Notes: generated from the letters alone by a model not told the origin. Counted from the stretch's first letter, positions 19,029 through 27,877 are shown. The stretch is 64,000 nt of DNA from Candidatus Jettenia sp. AMX2 (GCA_030583665.1 CP129469.1:930001-994000); one strand, 5' to 3'. A program made the numbers and translations.

Positions 19029-20069
19029 GTGAAGATTTTAAGATACGGGGGTATTTTATGTGTTTCGTTCTTTTTCATGGTAAGTGGTATTGCTTGTTCG
19101 AAAAAAGGTGATGATTCTACTGTCCGTGTAGGATATTTTCCCAATATGACCCATGCGCAGGCAGTTATTGGCCTGTCAGATGGTACTTTTGCATCCTATT
19201 TAGGACCTGATATTGAGATAAAGACAACTCTTTTTAATGCAGGGCCGTCACTCATTGAAGCAGTATTCTCCGGAGATATTGATATTGCATATGTGGGACC
19301 TGGTCCTGCAATAAATGGATATGTGCGTTCGAATGGTAAGGCCTTTAAAGTGATTTCAGGTGCAGTAAGTGGTGGTTCATTGTTTGTGGTAAGGCCGGAT
19401 TCTGATATAAAAAAGGCTGTCGATCTTTCAGGAAAAAGGATTGCATCGCCGCAGCTTGGAAATACCCAGGATATTGCCCTCCGGGGGTATCTGAGAAAGA
19501 ATGGCCTGAAACCTCGGGAAGAAGGAGGAACGGTTACTATCCTTCCTCTGCGTAATCCAGATATCTTAAGTCTATTTCTAAGAGGCCAGATTGATGGGGC
19601 ATGGGTACCGGAACCTTGGGGAACAAGACTTATTCGGGAGGCAGGCGGAGAAATCTTTCTTGATGAAAGTACCTTATGGAAGGATGGAGAGTTTTGTTTA
19701 ACCCTGATAATTGTGAGAACTGATTTTTTGGATAAACGTCCTGATCTGGTCAAACGATGGTTGGCAGCTCATGTACAAATAACCCGGCGGATTAACTGGC
19801 ATCCTAAAAAAGCAAAAAGGGATATAGGGAATCGCCTTAAGACCCTTACCGGAATATCCTTTCCAAGAGAAATCGTTGATGAAGCCTTTTCTCGGTTGAT
19901 GGTTACGTATGATCCTGTTATTTCTTCAGTTCTCTCCTATGCTGAAATGGCATATAATGCCGGTTTTTTTGGGGAACAAATGCCTGATTTGTCAGGAATG
20001 ATTGATTTGCGCTTACTCAATGAAGTACTTCAAAGGAGGTCGTTGCCACTTGTGGATGAAAAAAGATAA
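19029..20069 (+). CDS. ABC transporter substrate-binding lipoprotein (sulfonate/nitrate/taurine class)
   Basis: The 346-residue lipoprotein starts at GTG 19029, with AAGGA about six bases upstream. Its signal peptide ends in the lipobox SGIAC. The mature protein has the SsuA/NrtA/TauA fold signatures VRVGYFPNMTHAQAVIGL, FNAGPSLIEAVFSGDIDIAYVGPGPAINGY, KAVDLSGKRIASPQLGNTQD and IDGAWVPEPWG. Such proteins capture aliphatic sulfonates, taurine, nitrate, thiamine precursors or similar small anions for the adjacent ATPase and permease. The ligand cannot be told from sequence. The frame is open further upstream through a dispersed repeat, which I exclude. Confidence 0.88.
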   Translation: MKILRYGGILCVSFFFMVSGIACSKKGDDSTVRVGYFPNMTHAQAVIGLSDGTFASYLGPDIEIKTTLFNAGPSLIEAVFSGDIDIAYVGPGPAINGYVRSNGKAFKVISGAVSGGSLFVVRPDSDIKKAVDLSGKRIASPQLGNTQDIALRGYLRKNGLKPREEGGTVTILPLRNPDILSLFLRGQIDGAWVPEPWGTRLIREAGGEIFLDESTLWKDGEFCLTLIIVRTDFLDKRPDLVKRWLAAHVQITRRINWHPKKAKRDIGNRLKTLTGISFPREIVDEAFSRLMVTYDPVISSVLSYAEMAYNAGFFGEQMPDLSGMIDLRLLNEVLQRRSLPLVDEKR

Positions 20070-20096
20070 TTTTAAGATTATTTTGGAGGTGTAACA

Positions 20097-21020
20097 GTGT
20101 CAGAGAGTGTAGGAGTTGAGAATCTATTAGATATTGATTATCTGAATTTGAATACCGGTATACAAACGTCCACCAAATTACACATTCAGCATTTATCGAA
20201 ATCATTTCAGTCAAAGAACGGAAACGTTTGTGTTCTGGAAGATATAAATCTTGAGATAAACGAGGGAGAATTTGTCTGTGTTGTCGGACCTTCCGGGTGC
20301 GGCAAGACAACCCTTTTGAATATTATTGCTGGACTTGAAAAAGCAGATTCCGGTGAATTATGGATGAATAAACATAGAATTAATGGTGCGGGGATAGACC
20401 GGGTTGTTATATTCCAGGAAGCAGCCCTCTTTCCCTGGCTGAATGTGATAAAGAATGTTGAATTTGGTTTAAAAATAAAAGGTGTGAACGGTAGGGAAAG
20501 ACGGGCTATCGCACTTCAGTATCTCAAGATGGTACACCTGACAAAATTTCAGGATTCACACATACATGAGCTCTCCGGCGGAATGAAGCAGCGGGCTGCT
20601 ATTGCACGGGCGCTTGCAATGAATCCTGAGATGCTTCTTATGGATGAACCTTTTTCTGCGCTTGATGCCCAGACAAAATGGATACTTCATTTTGAACTGC
20701 AGAATATATGGTTAAAAACAAGAAAAACAATCCTGTTTATCACACACAACATTCAGGAAGCTGTATGTCTTGCAGACCGGGTTATAATCCTTTCCACTTC
20801 ACCAGGGAGAATTAAGAAAGAATTTTTTATTGATTTGCCAAGGCCTCGTGATGATAATGATGTTAGCGTTGCAGAATATTCTACCAGGATTATGAAAGAA
20901 TTGAAGGCTGAGATTGATAAGGTGGTGGCATGTGAGATGGATGCGGATTCCTGTACGGAGTGTGATATAAAATGTATTACGGATACGCCATCCAAAATGG
21001 ATATTGGAGGAGGAATTTAA
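20097..21020 (+). CDS. ABC transporter ATPase (SsuB/TauB/NrtD class) with C-terminal cysteine cluster
   Basis: The 307-residue ATPase has Walker A GPSGCGKTT, Q-loop FQEAALFPW, signature LSGGMKQR, Walker B MLLMDEPF, D-loop SALD and H-loop ITHN. An N-terminal extension of about 25 residues precedes the domain. After the usual end (LPRPRD) comes a tail with four cysteines in the pattern C-x6-C-x2-C-x3-C, which is unusual for SsuB-type ATPases and could bind metal. The start is GTG 20097 behind a strong GGAGGT. It sits between the binding protein and permease of the same transporter. Confidence 0.92.
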   Translation: MSESVGVENLLDIDYLNLNTGIQTSTKLHIQHLSKSFQSKNGNVCVLEDINLEINEGEFVCVVGPSGCGKTTLLNIIAGLEKADSGELWMNKHRINGAGIDRVVIFQEAALFPWLNVIKNVEFGLKIKGVNGRERRAIALQYLKMVHLTKFQDSHIHELSGGMKQRAAIARALAMNPEMLLMDEPFSALDAQTKWILHFELQNIWLKTRKTILFITHNIQEAVCLADRVIILSTSPGRIKKEFFIDLPRPRDDNDVSVAEYSTRIMKELKAEIDKVVACEMDADSCTECDIKCITDTPSKMDIGGGI

Positions 21021-21023
21021 AAG

Positions 21024-21779
21024 ATGGGTATCGTGAAAAAAGTGATATTTTTTGGTTTGCTCATAGGGCTTTGGAAACTTTTGTTTCTCATGGGAATATG
21101 GCCGGAGTATGTTCTTCCCTCTCCTTTTTCCGTATATAGAACATTAATCCATGGCTTCGGGAATAAAACCTTTCTTATTGGAATAGCAATCAGCATGGAA
21201 AGAATTGCCATTGGTTATGGAATTGCGATTATTATCGGTATTCTTTTAGGTCTGCTCATTGGGAGGATTCGAATTTTTGAAGAGACACTTGGCTCTTTGA
21301 TTGCAGGTTTACAGACGTTACCAACTATTTGCTGGCTGCCCCTTGCGTTGCTCTGGTTTGGCATAAATGACAGGGCTATTATATTTTTAGTTGCTATGGG
21401 TGCTGTGCTTTCTATTACCATTGCAACGGAATCAGGGGTTAAAAACGTTCCACCTCTTTATGTCCGTGCAGCGAAGACCATGGGAGCAAAGGGATGGAAG
21501 TTATATAAAGAAGTAATTTTTCCTGCTGCCCTTCCTCATATTATTACCGGGATGAAGCAAGGTTGGGCTTATGCCTGGCGCTCATTACTGGCGGCGGAAC
21601 TGTTGATTGTTAGTCTTGGATTAGGACATCTTTTGATGATCGGGCGCGAATTAAACGATATGAGCCGGGTTATTGCAGTGATGATTGTCCTCCTTGTTAT
21701 CGGTATTCTGGTTGACCGGTTATTCTTTATTAAAGTGGAAAAACTTATACGGGAACGCTGGGGCCTTGCGAAGGCTTAG
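21024..21779 (+). CDS. ABC transporter permease (SsuC/TauC/NrtB class)
   Basis: This 251-residue inner-membrane protein has about six hydrophobic helices. The BPD_transp_1 coupling region reads AAKTMGAKGWKLYKEVIFPAALPHIITGMKQG, matching the EAA loop (here MGA...G......PaaLP) that docks on the ATPase. It begins four bases after the ATPase stop, with GGAGGA in front. It completes the three-gene importer. The next gene is on the opposite strand, so the operon ends here. Confidence 0.93.
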   Translation: MGIVKKVIFFGLLIGLWKLLFLMGIWPEYVLPSPFSVYRTLIHGFGNKTFLIGIAISMERIAIGYGIAIIIGILLGLLIGRIRIFEETLGSLIAGLQTLPTICWLPLALLWFGINDRAIIFLVAMGAVLSITIATESGVKNVPPLYVRAAKTMGAKGWKLYKEVIFPAALPHIITGMKQGWAYAWRSLLAAELLIVSLGLGHLLMIGRELNDMSRVIAVMIVLLVIGILVDRLFFIKVEKLIRERWGLAKA

Positions 21780-21807
21780 AATCTGTCCTGCCTTGAAGAT
21801 AAGCGGA

Positions 21808-21999
21808 TCAGAGATCAATTTCTACCGGTAATTCCATATTTTGCATAGATGCCTGCACCAAGGCCTCTCGATCAATATCATCCTCTGGCTGTTTAATCCT
21901 GTCTGCATTTCTTTCAACAAAAGGTACATGTTCGAGAATATATTTCTTTTTTAAAGATTCACATTTTGGGCAATTTTCTGTCGTATAGATATATTTCAT
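21808..21999 (-). CDS. Small glutaredoxin-like protein
   Basis: The 63-residue protein starts MKYIYTTENCPKCESLKKKYILEH, a thioredoxin-fold beginning with the CPKC redox motif at residues 10-13. EHVPFVERNADRI is the usual second strand. It is shorter than standard glutaredoxins, with no clear cis-proline TVP segment, so it may be a minimal or partial fold. GGAGGT lies six bases before the ATG, which makes expression likely. Possible roles are disulfide or metal handling; the target is unknown. It converges on the permease gene. Confidence 0.72.
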   Translation of the reverse strand: MKYIYTTENCPKCESLKKKYILEHVPFVERNADRIKQPEDDIDREALVQASMQNMELPVEIDL

Positions 22000-22209
22000 G
22001 AGAGACCTCCCTGGATATCTTTATCTTAATAAACGGTTTCGTGAGAAGAAGTATACTATACAAAATGAAACAGCTCTTTCAAGAAGAATTTGTGACTGCA
22101 GGTGTTTATGTTTTCCCGATGCCCCGGGGAAGGCAATTCTTTGATAATTATTTGACTGGGTAAGTCTTCTATGTTATATTGCAGAAAAAACCAGAGGGGG
22201 TAGAGATTT

Positions 22210-22503
22210 ATGAGGCTTTTAGGATTGCTTATTGCGGCTGGTGTGGCTGTCTGGGTATACTCAGATGCCCAACGTAGGGGGTATAAGCCATTAGCGGCTG
22301 TCGGGTGGGCATTAGGTGTTTTTCTTCTGATGATTGTATTTTTACCTCTTTATTTAATACTCAGGACAAGGCAGGTAAAGAAGGTAGACATCCTGACACC
22401 GTGTAAATTTTGTGGTAAATATTATGAGGATGCTCCAATGTATTGTCCCAATTGCGGGCACAGGGTAGGTGGGTATTCATTTAAAAAAGAGGATGAACCA
22501 TGA
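22210..22503 (+). CDS. Membrane protein with C-terminal zinc ribbon, unknown role
   Basis: The 97-residue protein has two hydrophobic helices at residues 4-18 and 30-50 and a short loop SDAQRRGYKP between them. A zinc ribbon follows: CKFCGKYYEDAPMYCPNCG, with CxxC pairs near residues 65 and 79. The basic stretch RTRQVKKV puts the ribbon in the cytoplasm. AGAGGGGGTAG precedes the ATG. The stop overlaps the yqeY start (ATGA), so the two are probably co-translated. I do not know a function; similar small proteins are annotated only as zinc-ribbon domain proteins. Confidence 0.75.
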   Translation: MRLLGLLIAAGVAVWVYSDAQRRGYKPLAAVGWALGVFLLMIVFLPLYLILRTRQVKKVDILTPCKFCGKYYEDAPMYCPNCGHRVGGYSFKKEDEP

Positions 22504-22937
22504 ACATGAAAGAACAGGTGGCAGAAGATCTGAAAAAGGCTATGAAGGCACAGGATAAGCTGAGGACTTCAGTGCTGCGCATGATACTTGCCGATATTAA
22601 AATTGCAGATACATCTGGTAAACCTAAAGATCAGATTGACTACAATGATGTTGTACGTGGCTATTTGAAAAAACTCAAAAAGGCCCGAGATGAATACGAA
22701 AAACTGAATATACCTGAAAAAATCAAGGAACTGGACGGAGAAATTGCAATTGTTGAGGAATATCTGCCGAAACAATTATCAGATGATGAGATGAAAAGGA
22801 TTGTTGATGAGGTTGTTGAGATGAACAAATTTACTGCAAAAGAGATGGGCATGGCAATGAAACTTATCATGAATAAGTACGGCAGTGTAGTTGATGGGAA
22901 AAGGATACAGCTATTTCTCAAGGAAAAATTGGGTTAA
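22500..22937 (+). CDS. yqeY: GatB/YqeY domain protein
   Basis: The 145-residue protein matches the YqeY family: MKEQVAEDLKKAMKAQDKLRTSVLRMILADIK, a central KLKKARDEYEKL helix, EIAIVEEYLPKQLSDDEM and GMAMKLIMNKYGSVVDGKRI. The fold is shared with the C-terminal tRNA-binding domain of GatB, and a role in tRNA-linked processes is assumed but not proven. Length is normal (about 148). It overlaps the zinc-ribbon gene upstream by four bases and converges with queA. Confidence 0.92.
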   Translation: MNMKEQVAEDLKKAMKAQDKLRTSVLRMILADIKIADTSGKPKDQIDYNDVVRGYLKKLKKARDEYEKLNIPEKIKELDGEIAIVEEYLPKQLSDDEMKRIVDEVVEMNKFTAKEMGMAMKLIMNKYGSVVDGKRIQLFLKEKLG

Positions 22938-23002
22938 AAGATCGAGAAGGGATCGGGCTTTACAGGTTATCAGGGAATGAAAATCTGTGAAAATTCAGAT
23001 AT

Positions 23003-24079
23003 TTAAATGATCATCATACAATCACCGTAACTGAAAAAACGATAGCCCTCGTTTTTGGCTGTCTCATAAGCATGTAAGATAGCGTCCCTCCCTGCAAAGG
23101 CAGACACTAATAAAAGTAGCGTTGTCCTGGGAAGGTGAAAATTTGTTAGCAAGACATCCGTATATTTGAAATTGTATGGGGGGTGGATAAAGAGATTTGT
23201 CCAGCCTGAAAGTTTTGGCGCCTTATCGTTCAAAGCAATTGTCTCAAGGGTTCTGCAGGAAGTGCTGCCCGTTGCAATTATGCGGTTATTTCGTTCTCTA
23301 GTCTTTTTTATTTTACGGAAAACTTCTTCAGAACATTCGTAGTATTCTTTATGCATGAAATGATCCAGAACATTTTCTGCCTTTATTGGTAAAAAAGTAC
23401 CAGGACCAATATGAAGTGTAATAAATTCTACCTCTACCCCCTGTTTTTTTATACTCTCCAGGATTTCCTGGCTGAAGTGTAATCCCGCCGTAGGAGCTGC
23501 TATAGCCCCTTCTTTTTGTGCAAATACGGTTTGATATCTTTCTTTATCCAGAGGACAGAGCTGGTTTTTACTTTTGGAACGCTTTATATACGGAGGTAAA
23601 GGCATTTCTCCTATCCGGCCCAGCAGTTCTCTTATGTTGTTTTTCTGTTGAAACTCTATGTGCCAGGAACCATCCTGAAGTTTTTCTGTCAATCTTGCAA
23701 AGATTGTATTATTGTAGATGCCGATCTCATCCATTTTCCTGAGTTTTGCATTTGATTTCATTAATACCTTCCACCGGTTTCCCTCTAGTTCTTCAATGAA
23801 CAATATTTCAACGAACGCGCCGCTGGACTTGTTTCCCACGACCCGTGCCGGTGTTACCCGGGTATTGTTTAATATCAATAAGTCTCCGGGGAAAAGATAA
23901 TCCGGCATTTCGTAAAATTTACGATGTTCAATCCTGCCAGCACTCCTGTTGAGAATTAGCATTCGTGCGTCTTCCCGGTTTTTTAAAGGCTGTTGAGCTA
24001 TGAGTTCTCTGGGAAGCTCAAAATCAAAATCTGATAATTTGGTAAATATTTCAGTAGTTTTAAATGGATTGATATTCAT
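23003..24079 (-). CDS. queA: tRNA S-adenosylmethionine ribosyltransferase-isomerase
   Basis: QueA transfers the ribosyl group of SAM to preQ1 in tRNA, making epoxyqueuosine at the wobble position. From ATG 24079 it is 358 residues. It shows FDFELPRELIAQQPL, ILNNTRVTPARV, the catalytic region AAPTAGLHFSQEIL, EFITLHIGPGTFLPI, TGSTSCRTLE and LLTNFHLPRTTLLLLVSAFAG, all diagnostic. TTG 24112 is an alternative start adding 11 residues unlike the family. It diverges from the mraZ promoter region. Confidence 0.95.
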   Translation of the reverse strand: MNINPFKTTEIFTKLSDFDFELPRELIAQQPLKNREDARMLILNRSAGRIEHRKFYEMPDYLFPGDLLILNNTRVTPARVVGNKSSGAFVEILFIEELEGNRWKVLMKSNAKLRKMDEIGIYNNTIFARLTEKLQDGSWHIEFQQKNNIRELLGRIGEMPLPPYIKRSKSKNQLCPLDKERYQTVFAQKEGAIAAPTAGLHFSQEILESIKKQGVEVEFITLHIGPGTFLPIKAENVLDHFMHKEYYECSEEVFRKIKKTRERNNRIIATGSTSCRTLETIALNDKAPKLSGWTNLFIHPPYNFKYTDVLLTNFHLPRTTLLLLVSAFAGRDAILHAYETAKNEGYRFFSYGDCMMII

Positions 24080-24268
24080 ACAACGTAATAATACCCTATT
24101 TTGAAAACACAATCAATGCTGTAACTTGCACAAGTATATAAATAATGGGAAGAAAAATATTATTTGTTCATAACAATATATTGTGTTGATAATAAATGTA
24201 TTTACAACATATAGTATACAACAACAGCCTTGAACAAGAGAAATCTGAACTAAGGTAAAAAATATTTC

Positions 24269-24296
24269 TTGACAAAAATTTAAAAAAGTTTATTGT
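24269..24296 (+). promoter_or_regulatory. Promoter of the dcw (division/cell-wall) cluster
   Basis: TTGACA (24269-24274) and TATTGT (24291-24296) are 16 bp apart. Start of transcription would fall near 24303, directly on the MraZ boxes. A dyad ACAATATATTGT at 24173-24184 lies further upstream between the divergent queA and mraZ genes and could be a separate site. Confidence 0.6.
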
Positions 24297-24305
24297 CATA
24301 ACCGT

Positions 24306-24332
24306 AAGTGGTATGAAGTGGTGAAAAGTGGT
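24306..24332 (+). promoter_or_regulatory. Triple MraZ box in front of mraZ
   Basis: AAGTGGT occurs three times, at 24306-24312, 24316-24322 and 24326-24332, with an exact 10-bp period. MraZ is known to bind three or four short G-rich repeats at 10-bp spacing in front of its own gene (TGGGN-type in Escherichia coli, AAAGTG-type in Mycoplasma). The match in repeat, period and place is good. Autoregulation of the cluster by the mraZ product is therefore likely. Confidence 0.82.
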
Positions 24333-24375
24333 GGTTATTAGTTAAGGGGAAACCTAACGAAAAATACTATAATTT

Positions 24376-24843
24376 ATGTTCACCGGCGAGTACCATCACA
24401 CAATAGACGACAAGAACAGGTTGGCCATACCGGCCCCTCTTCGTGATGTGATTAATACAGAGACAGAAGGTAAGGGGTTTTATATAACTCGGGGATTGGA
24501 TGCATGTCTATTTTTGTATACACCAAAAATATGGCAAAATGTCGTTTCAAGAATAGAGCAATTCTCTTTTACCCATAAAAAGGCACGTCAATTCCAGCGC
24601 CTTTTTTTTTCTAAAGCACAGAAGATTTCAGATTGTGATTCACAAGGGCGCATATTAATTCCTCAATTTCTGAAAGATATTGCTAAAATCCAGAAGAATG
24701 TTGTGATCGTAGGAGTAAGTAGCCGTATTGAGGTCTGGGATGACAAGACCTGGAAAGATTTTGAACTGGAACATGAAAAGTCTTTTGAGGAAATTGCAGA
24801 GGATTTATTTAAATTAGATCGTCCCCTTACTGAAACAGAATGA
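24376..24843 (+). CDS. mraZ: Transcriptional regulator MraZ
   Basis: MraZ is an AbrB-like DNA-binding ring that represses the division and cell-wall cluster. The 155-residue protein has the two tandem SpoVT/AbrB units: FTGEYHHTIDDKNRLAIPAPLRD and, about 55 residues on, SKAQKISDCDSQGRILIPQFLKD. It ends with VGVSSRIEVWDDKTW. No good ribosome-binding site is seen close to the ATG. It overlaps rsmH by four bases. Its operator is visible just upstream. Confidence 0.94.
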   Translation: MFTGEYHHTIDDKNRLAIPAPLRDVINTETEGKGFYITRGLDACLFLYTPKIWQNVVSRIEQFSFTHKKARQFQRLFFSKAQKISDCDSQGRILIPQFLKDIAKIQKNVVIVGVSSRIEVWDDKTWKDFELEHEKSFEEIAEDLFKLDRPLTETE

Positions 24844-25769
24844 TATTACCTGCGCAAATATATACGATGAAAGATACTGGAAACCGTATTCCTCACATAC
24901 CGGTAATGATTGAAGAGGTAATGGAATATTTATGTCCGGAAGCGGGACAAATCATTCTGGACTGTACAGTAGGGAGTGGCGGGCATGCATGCAGAATACT
25001 TGAGAAAATAAAGCCAGACGGGCTTTTGATCGGCATTGACAGGGATCTGGAGATATTGCAGACAGCAAAACGGTATTTGTCAGAAACAGGTGGCGTCTTT
25101 AAGCTTTATCATGCGGATTATGCTGAGGTTGATGAAGTGTTGAAACAAGCGGCGGTTGAAAAGGTTCATGGAGTTCTTCTTGATCTGGGGGCTTCTTCAC
25201 TACAGTTTGACATGGCGGAGCGCGGTTTTAGTTTCTGCAGGGAAGGTCCGCTTGATATGAGGATGGACCGCTCACGTGGTGTTACCGCCTTTGATTTAAT
25301 TCAACGGCTTTCTGAAAGGGAACTTGAAGGATTATTCAGGAAATATGGAGAAGAACGATGGTCAGGAAGGATTGCAAGGGCTATTATCCATGCAAAAAAA
25401 AAGGGCATTACTTCAACAAGGGAACTGGCTGCATTGATTGAAAGAGTCGTTCCGTCCGGCAGAAGCAAAATCCATCCTGCAACACGGGTATTTCAGGCAT
25501 TACGGATTGCAGTAAACAGAGAATTGGAAAGTCTGGAGATATTCCTGGATAAAATTTTTTACCATATGGCTGTTGACTCCCGTATTGTTATTATAAGTTT
25601 TCACTCCCTGGAAGATCGCATAGTAAAGAATAAATTTAGAGAAAAGGCAAATCAAAAAATAGCTAAAATACTTACCAGAAGGCCTTTAAGTCCCAGTAAG
25701 GCAGAAATAGTTAAAAATATTCGCAGTAGAAGTGCAAAGCTGAGGGCAGCAGAAAGGAGTTTGTTATGA
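24840..25769 (+). CDS. rsmH: 16S rRNA m4C1402 methyltransferase
   Basis: RsmH (MraW) N4-methylates C1402 of 16S rRNA using SAM. The 309-residue protein has HIPVMIEEVMEYL, the SAM-binding ILDCTVGSGGHACRILEKI, GVLLDLGASSLQFDMAERGFSF, GPLDMRMD, HPATRVFQALRIAVNREL and IISFHSLEDRIVKN. All are standard. It overlaps mraZ and the following ftsL-like gene by four bases each. Confidence 0.96.
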   Translation: MILPAQIYTMKDTGNRIPHIPVMIEEVMEYLCPEAGQIILDCTVGSGGHACRILEKIKPDGLLIGIDRDLEILQTAKRYLSETGGVFKLYHADYAEVDEVLKQAAVEKVHGVLLDLGASSLQFDMAERGFSFCREGPLDMRMDRSRGVTAFDLIQRLSERELEGLFRKYGEERWSGRIARAIIHAKKKGITSTRELAALIERVVPSGRSKIHPATRVFQALRIAVNRELESLEIFLDKIFYHMAVDSRIVIISFHSLEDRIVKNKFREKANQKIAKILTRRPLSPSKAEIVKNIRSRSAKLRAAERSLL

Positions 25770-26131
25770 ATGTACTCAGGATAGTATTTTTGTTCTCTGT
25801 TATTATTGCCATGGCAACGCTTGTAGTATGGGAAAAGAACAAAAGTATAGAATTGGGATATCAGATTGCCTGTTTCCAGAAGACATATGCAGAATTAACA
25901 GAAAAAAACCGGAAGATAAATTATCATGTTCGCCGTCTGAAATCACCGGAAATCATTGCCTATAAAGTGTATGCATTAAGGTTACCGCTTATACTGGAAG
26001 ATGATCAGCCAGGGAGGCTGGTTGCAAGCAAAACAGAAGGAAGTCGAATCAAAGGGAAAAGAGCGGGTTTAATGAAGGATTTATACACCCAAAAAAGCTC
26101 ACTATTGAATTGCTGTTCTTTACATAATTAG
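25766..26131 (+). CDS. ftsL: FtsL-like cell division protein
   Basis: The 121-residue bitopic protein has one membrane helix (residues about 3-21, VLRIVFLFSVIIAMATLVVW). A short heptad-like segment follows (YQIACFQKTYAELTEKNRKINYHVRRLKSPEIIAYKVYALRLPL), as in FtsL/DivIC proteins that bridge FtsQ and FtsI-FtsW in the septum. Sequence identity in this family is always low. The position between rsmH and ftsI is the strongest evidence. The C-terminal 35 residues are basic and cysteine-containing, and have no obvious counterpart. Confidence 0.75.
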   Translation: MNVLRIVFLFSVIIAMATLVVWEKNKSIELGYQIACFQKTYAELTEKNRKINYHVRRLKSPEIIAYKVYALRLPLILEDDQPGRLVASKTEGSRIKGKRAGLMKDLYTQKSSLLNCCSLHN

Positions 26132-26155
26132 TGGAATTACTTTGGAATTATTACC

Positions 26156-27877
26156 GTGCTGCCTTTAATAAAACAAAAATTCTGGATAAATATTATCGGT
26201 TTTCTTTTCATAGCTGCTTTTATTTTCCTTGCAGTCCGTATCGGAAATATTCAACTGGCCGATTATGATAAATTTACACAATTAGCAAGATCACAGCAAT
26301 GTAAACGGATAATATTGCCAGCCAGGCGAGGTTCCATTCTTGACCGGAACGGAAAGGTTCTTGCGGAATCCCTGCTGGTAGGTTCTGTTTCTGCTGATCC
26401 TTCTGAAATAGAGGATGTTGCAACCACTGCATATCATCTCGGTAACATTTTAAAAATTGAACAGTCAAGACTCATCAGATTGCTGAACAGAAAAAGGCGG
26501 TTTGTCTGGATTAAAAGAAAGGTTAGTGATGAAGAACTCGACGCAATAACAAAATTATCATTGAAAGGCATTTACATAAATCATGAATTTCACCGGTTTT
26601 ACCCTAATCAGCAGCTAGGAAGTCATATTCTCGGTTTTACTGATATCGATGATAACGGGATTGAAGGGGTTGAATTGACTTTTAATGAGGTATTATCAGG
26701 AGAGCCAGGATATAAGTTTATCTACCGGGATGCATTGCAGCGGCATATTATTACGTCAAACTCAAAGATACAGTTACCAAGGCATGGGAATAACGTTGTT
26801 TTAACAATAGACGCGACTATTCAACGCATGACGGAAGAAGAATTGGGATTTGCTTATGAAAAATGGATGCCTGCCTCTGCAACGGCAATTGTGATGGATG
26901 TAATGACGGGGGAGGTGCTGGCAATGGCTAACTACCCTACCTATGATCCAAACCATTTCCAAAAATATAAGCCTGGTGATAGAAAAAATCTTGCGGTGAC
27001 CGATAGTTATGAGCCTGGTTCAATAATGAAACCTATTGTTCTTTCGGGGATAATCGAACATAGGGTTGCGAAGCCTGATGATAAGGTTTTTTGTCATAAT
27101 GGCGTTTATAAAATAGGACGGCGAACCCTGCGCGATACTCATGGAGGCCATGGTAATCTTACTGTTTCTGAAATCTTGACCTATTCGAGTAATATAGGAA
27201 TGGCTAAATTAAGCATGCTTATAGGGAAGCAAAAAATGTACCAGTATCTTAAGCAGTTTGAATTTGGAAAGAGAACAGGTATTGAATTACCAGGTGAAGC
27301 AAGTGGCATCTTTCGTCCAGGCAGGCTCTGGTCGGAAACGTATACCCTTGTTTCCGTTTCAATGGGATATGAGATTTCCGTTACACCCCTCCAGTTCATT
27401 ACGGCCTTTTGCAGCATTCCCAATGGCGGGGTATTAGTCAAACCGAAAATTGTAAAATCAAGAGTAAGCAATGACGATAAAATAGTAGAAGAATTTCAAT
27501 CTCAGCAGATCGTCAGGCGTGTTATGAGTGGAAATGTTGCACGCGATATAATGAATCCCATACTAACCATGGCTGTTACAAGAGGCACGGGGAAAAGAGC
27601 AAACCTGCTGGAATACGATGTTGCCGGGAAAACCGGTACATCACGGAAAACTTCCGGCAGTGGAAAGCAATATTCCCGAGAAAAATATCTTGGTTCTTTT
27701 ATTGCGTATGCTCCTGCTGACCGTCCCCGTATTTGTGTTTTGGTAATGATTAACGAACCGCAGGGCGACTCCTATTACGGCGGTACCGTTGCGGCTCCTG
27801 TGGTACGGGAAATTCTGAGGCGGTCACTTATTTATTTGGGGGTCGAGCCACAAAAGTTTAAAATGGCAATGCAGTAG
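26156..27877 (+). CDS. ftsI: Septal peptidoglycan transpeptidase FtsI (class B penicillin-binding protein)
   Basis: FtsI crosslinks septal peptidoglycan in the periplasm. The 573-residue protein has an N-terminal membrane helix (INIIGFLFIAAFIFLAVRI), then the pedestal domain starting ARRGSILDRNGKVLAESL. The transpeptidase domain has the three active-site motifs: S289-I-M-K292, S344-S-N346 and K492-T-G494. There are no PASTA domains. The start is GTG 26156. A complete active site argues for a genuine peptidoglycan wall, in line with what is known for anammox planctomycetes. The next gene is unrecognised, followed by murE. Confidence 0.95.
   Translation: MLPLIKQKFWINIIGFLFIAAFIFLAVRIGNIQLADYDKFTQLARSQQCKRIILPARRGSILDRNGKVLAESLLVGSVSADPSEIEDVATTAYHLGNILKIEQSRLIRLLNRKRRFVWIKRKVSDEELDAITKLSLKGIYINHEFHRFYPNQQLGSHILGFTDIDDNGIEGVELTFNEVLSGEPGYKFIYRDALQRHIITSNSKIQLPRHGNNVVLTIDATIQRMTEEELGFAYEKWMPASATAIVMDVMTGEVLAMANYPTYDPNHFQKYKPGDRKNLAVTDSYEPGSIMKPIVLSGIIEHRVAKPDDKVFCHNGVYKIGRRTLRDTHGGHGNLTVSEILTYSSNIGMAKLSMLIGKQKMYQYLKQFEFGKRTGIELPGEASGIFRPGRLWSETYTLVSVSMGYEISVTPLQFITAFCSIPNGGVLVKPKIVKSRVSNDDKIVEEFQSQQIVRRVMSGNVARDIMNPILTMAVTRGTGKRANLLEYDVAGKTGTSRKTSGSGKQYSREKYLGSFIAYAPADRPRICVLVMINEPQGDSYYGGTVAAPVVREILRRSLIYLGVEPQKFKMAMQ

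Noticed and set aside
19196-19753. Long minus-strand frame of 185 codons
   Set aside because: It is antisense to the ABC binding-protein gene, has no motifs, and reads as basic/proline-rich shadow sequence.
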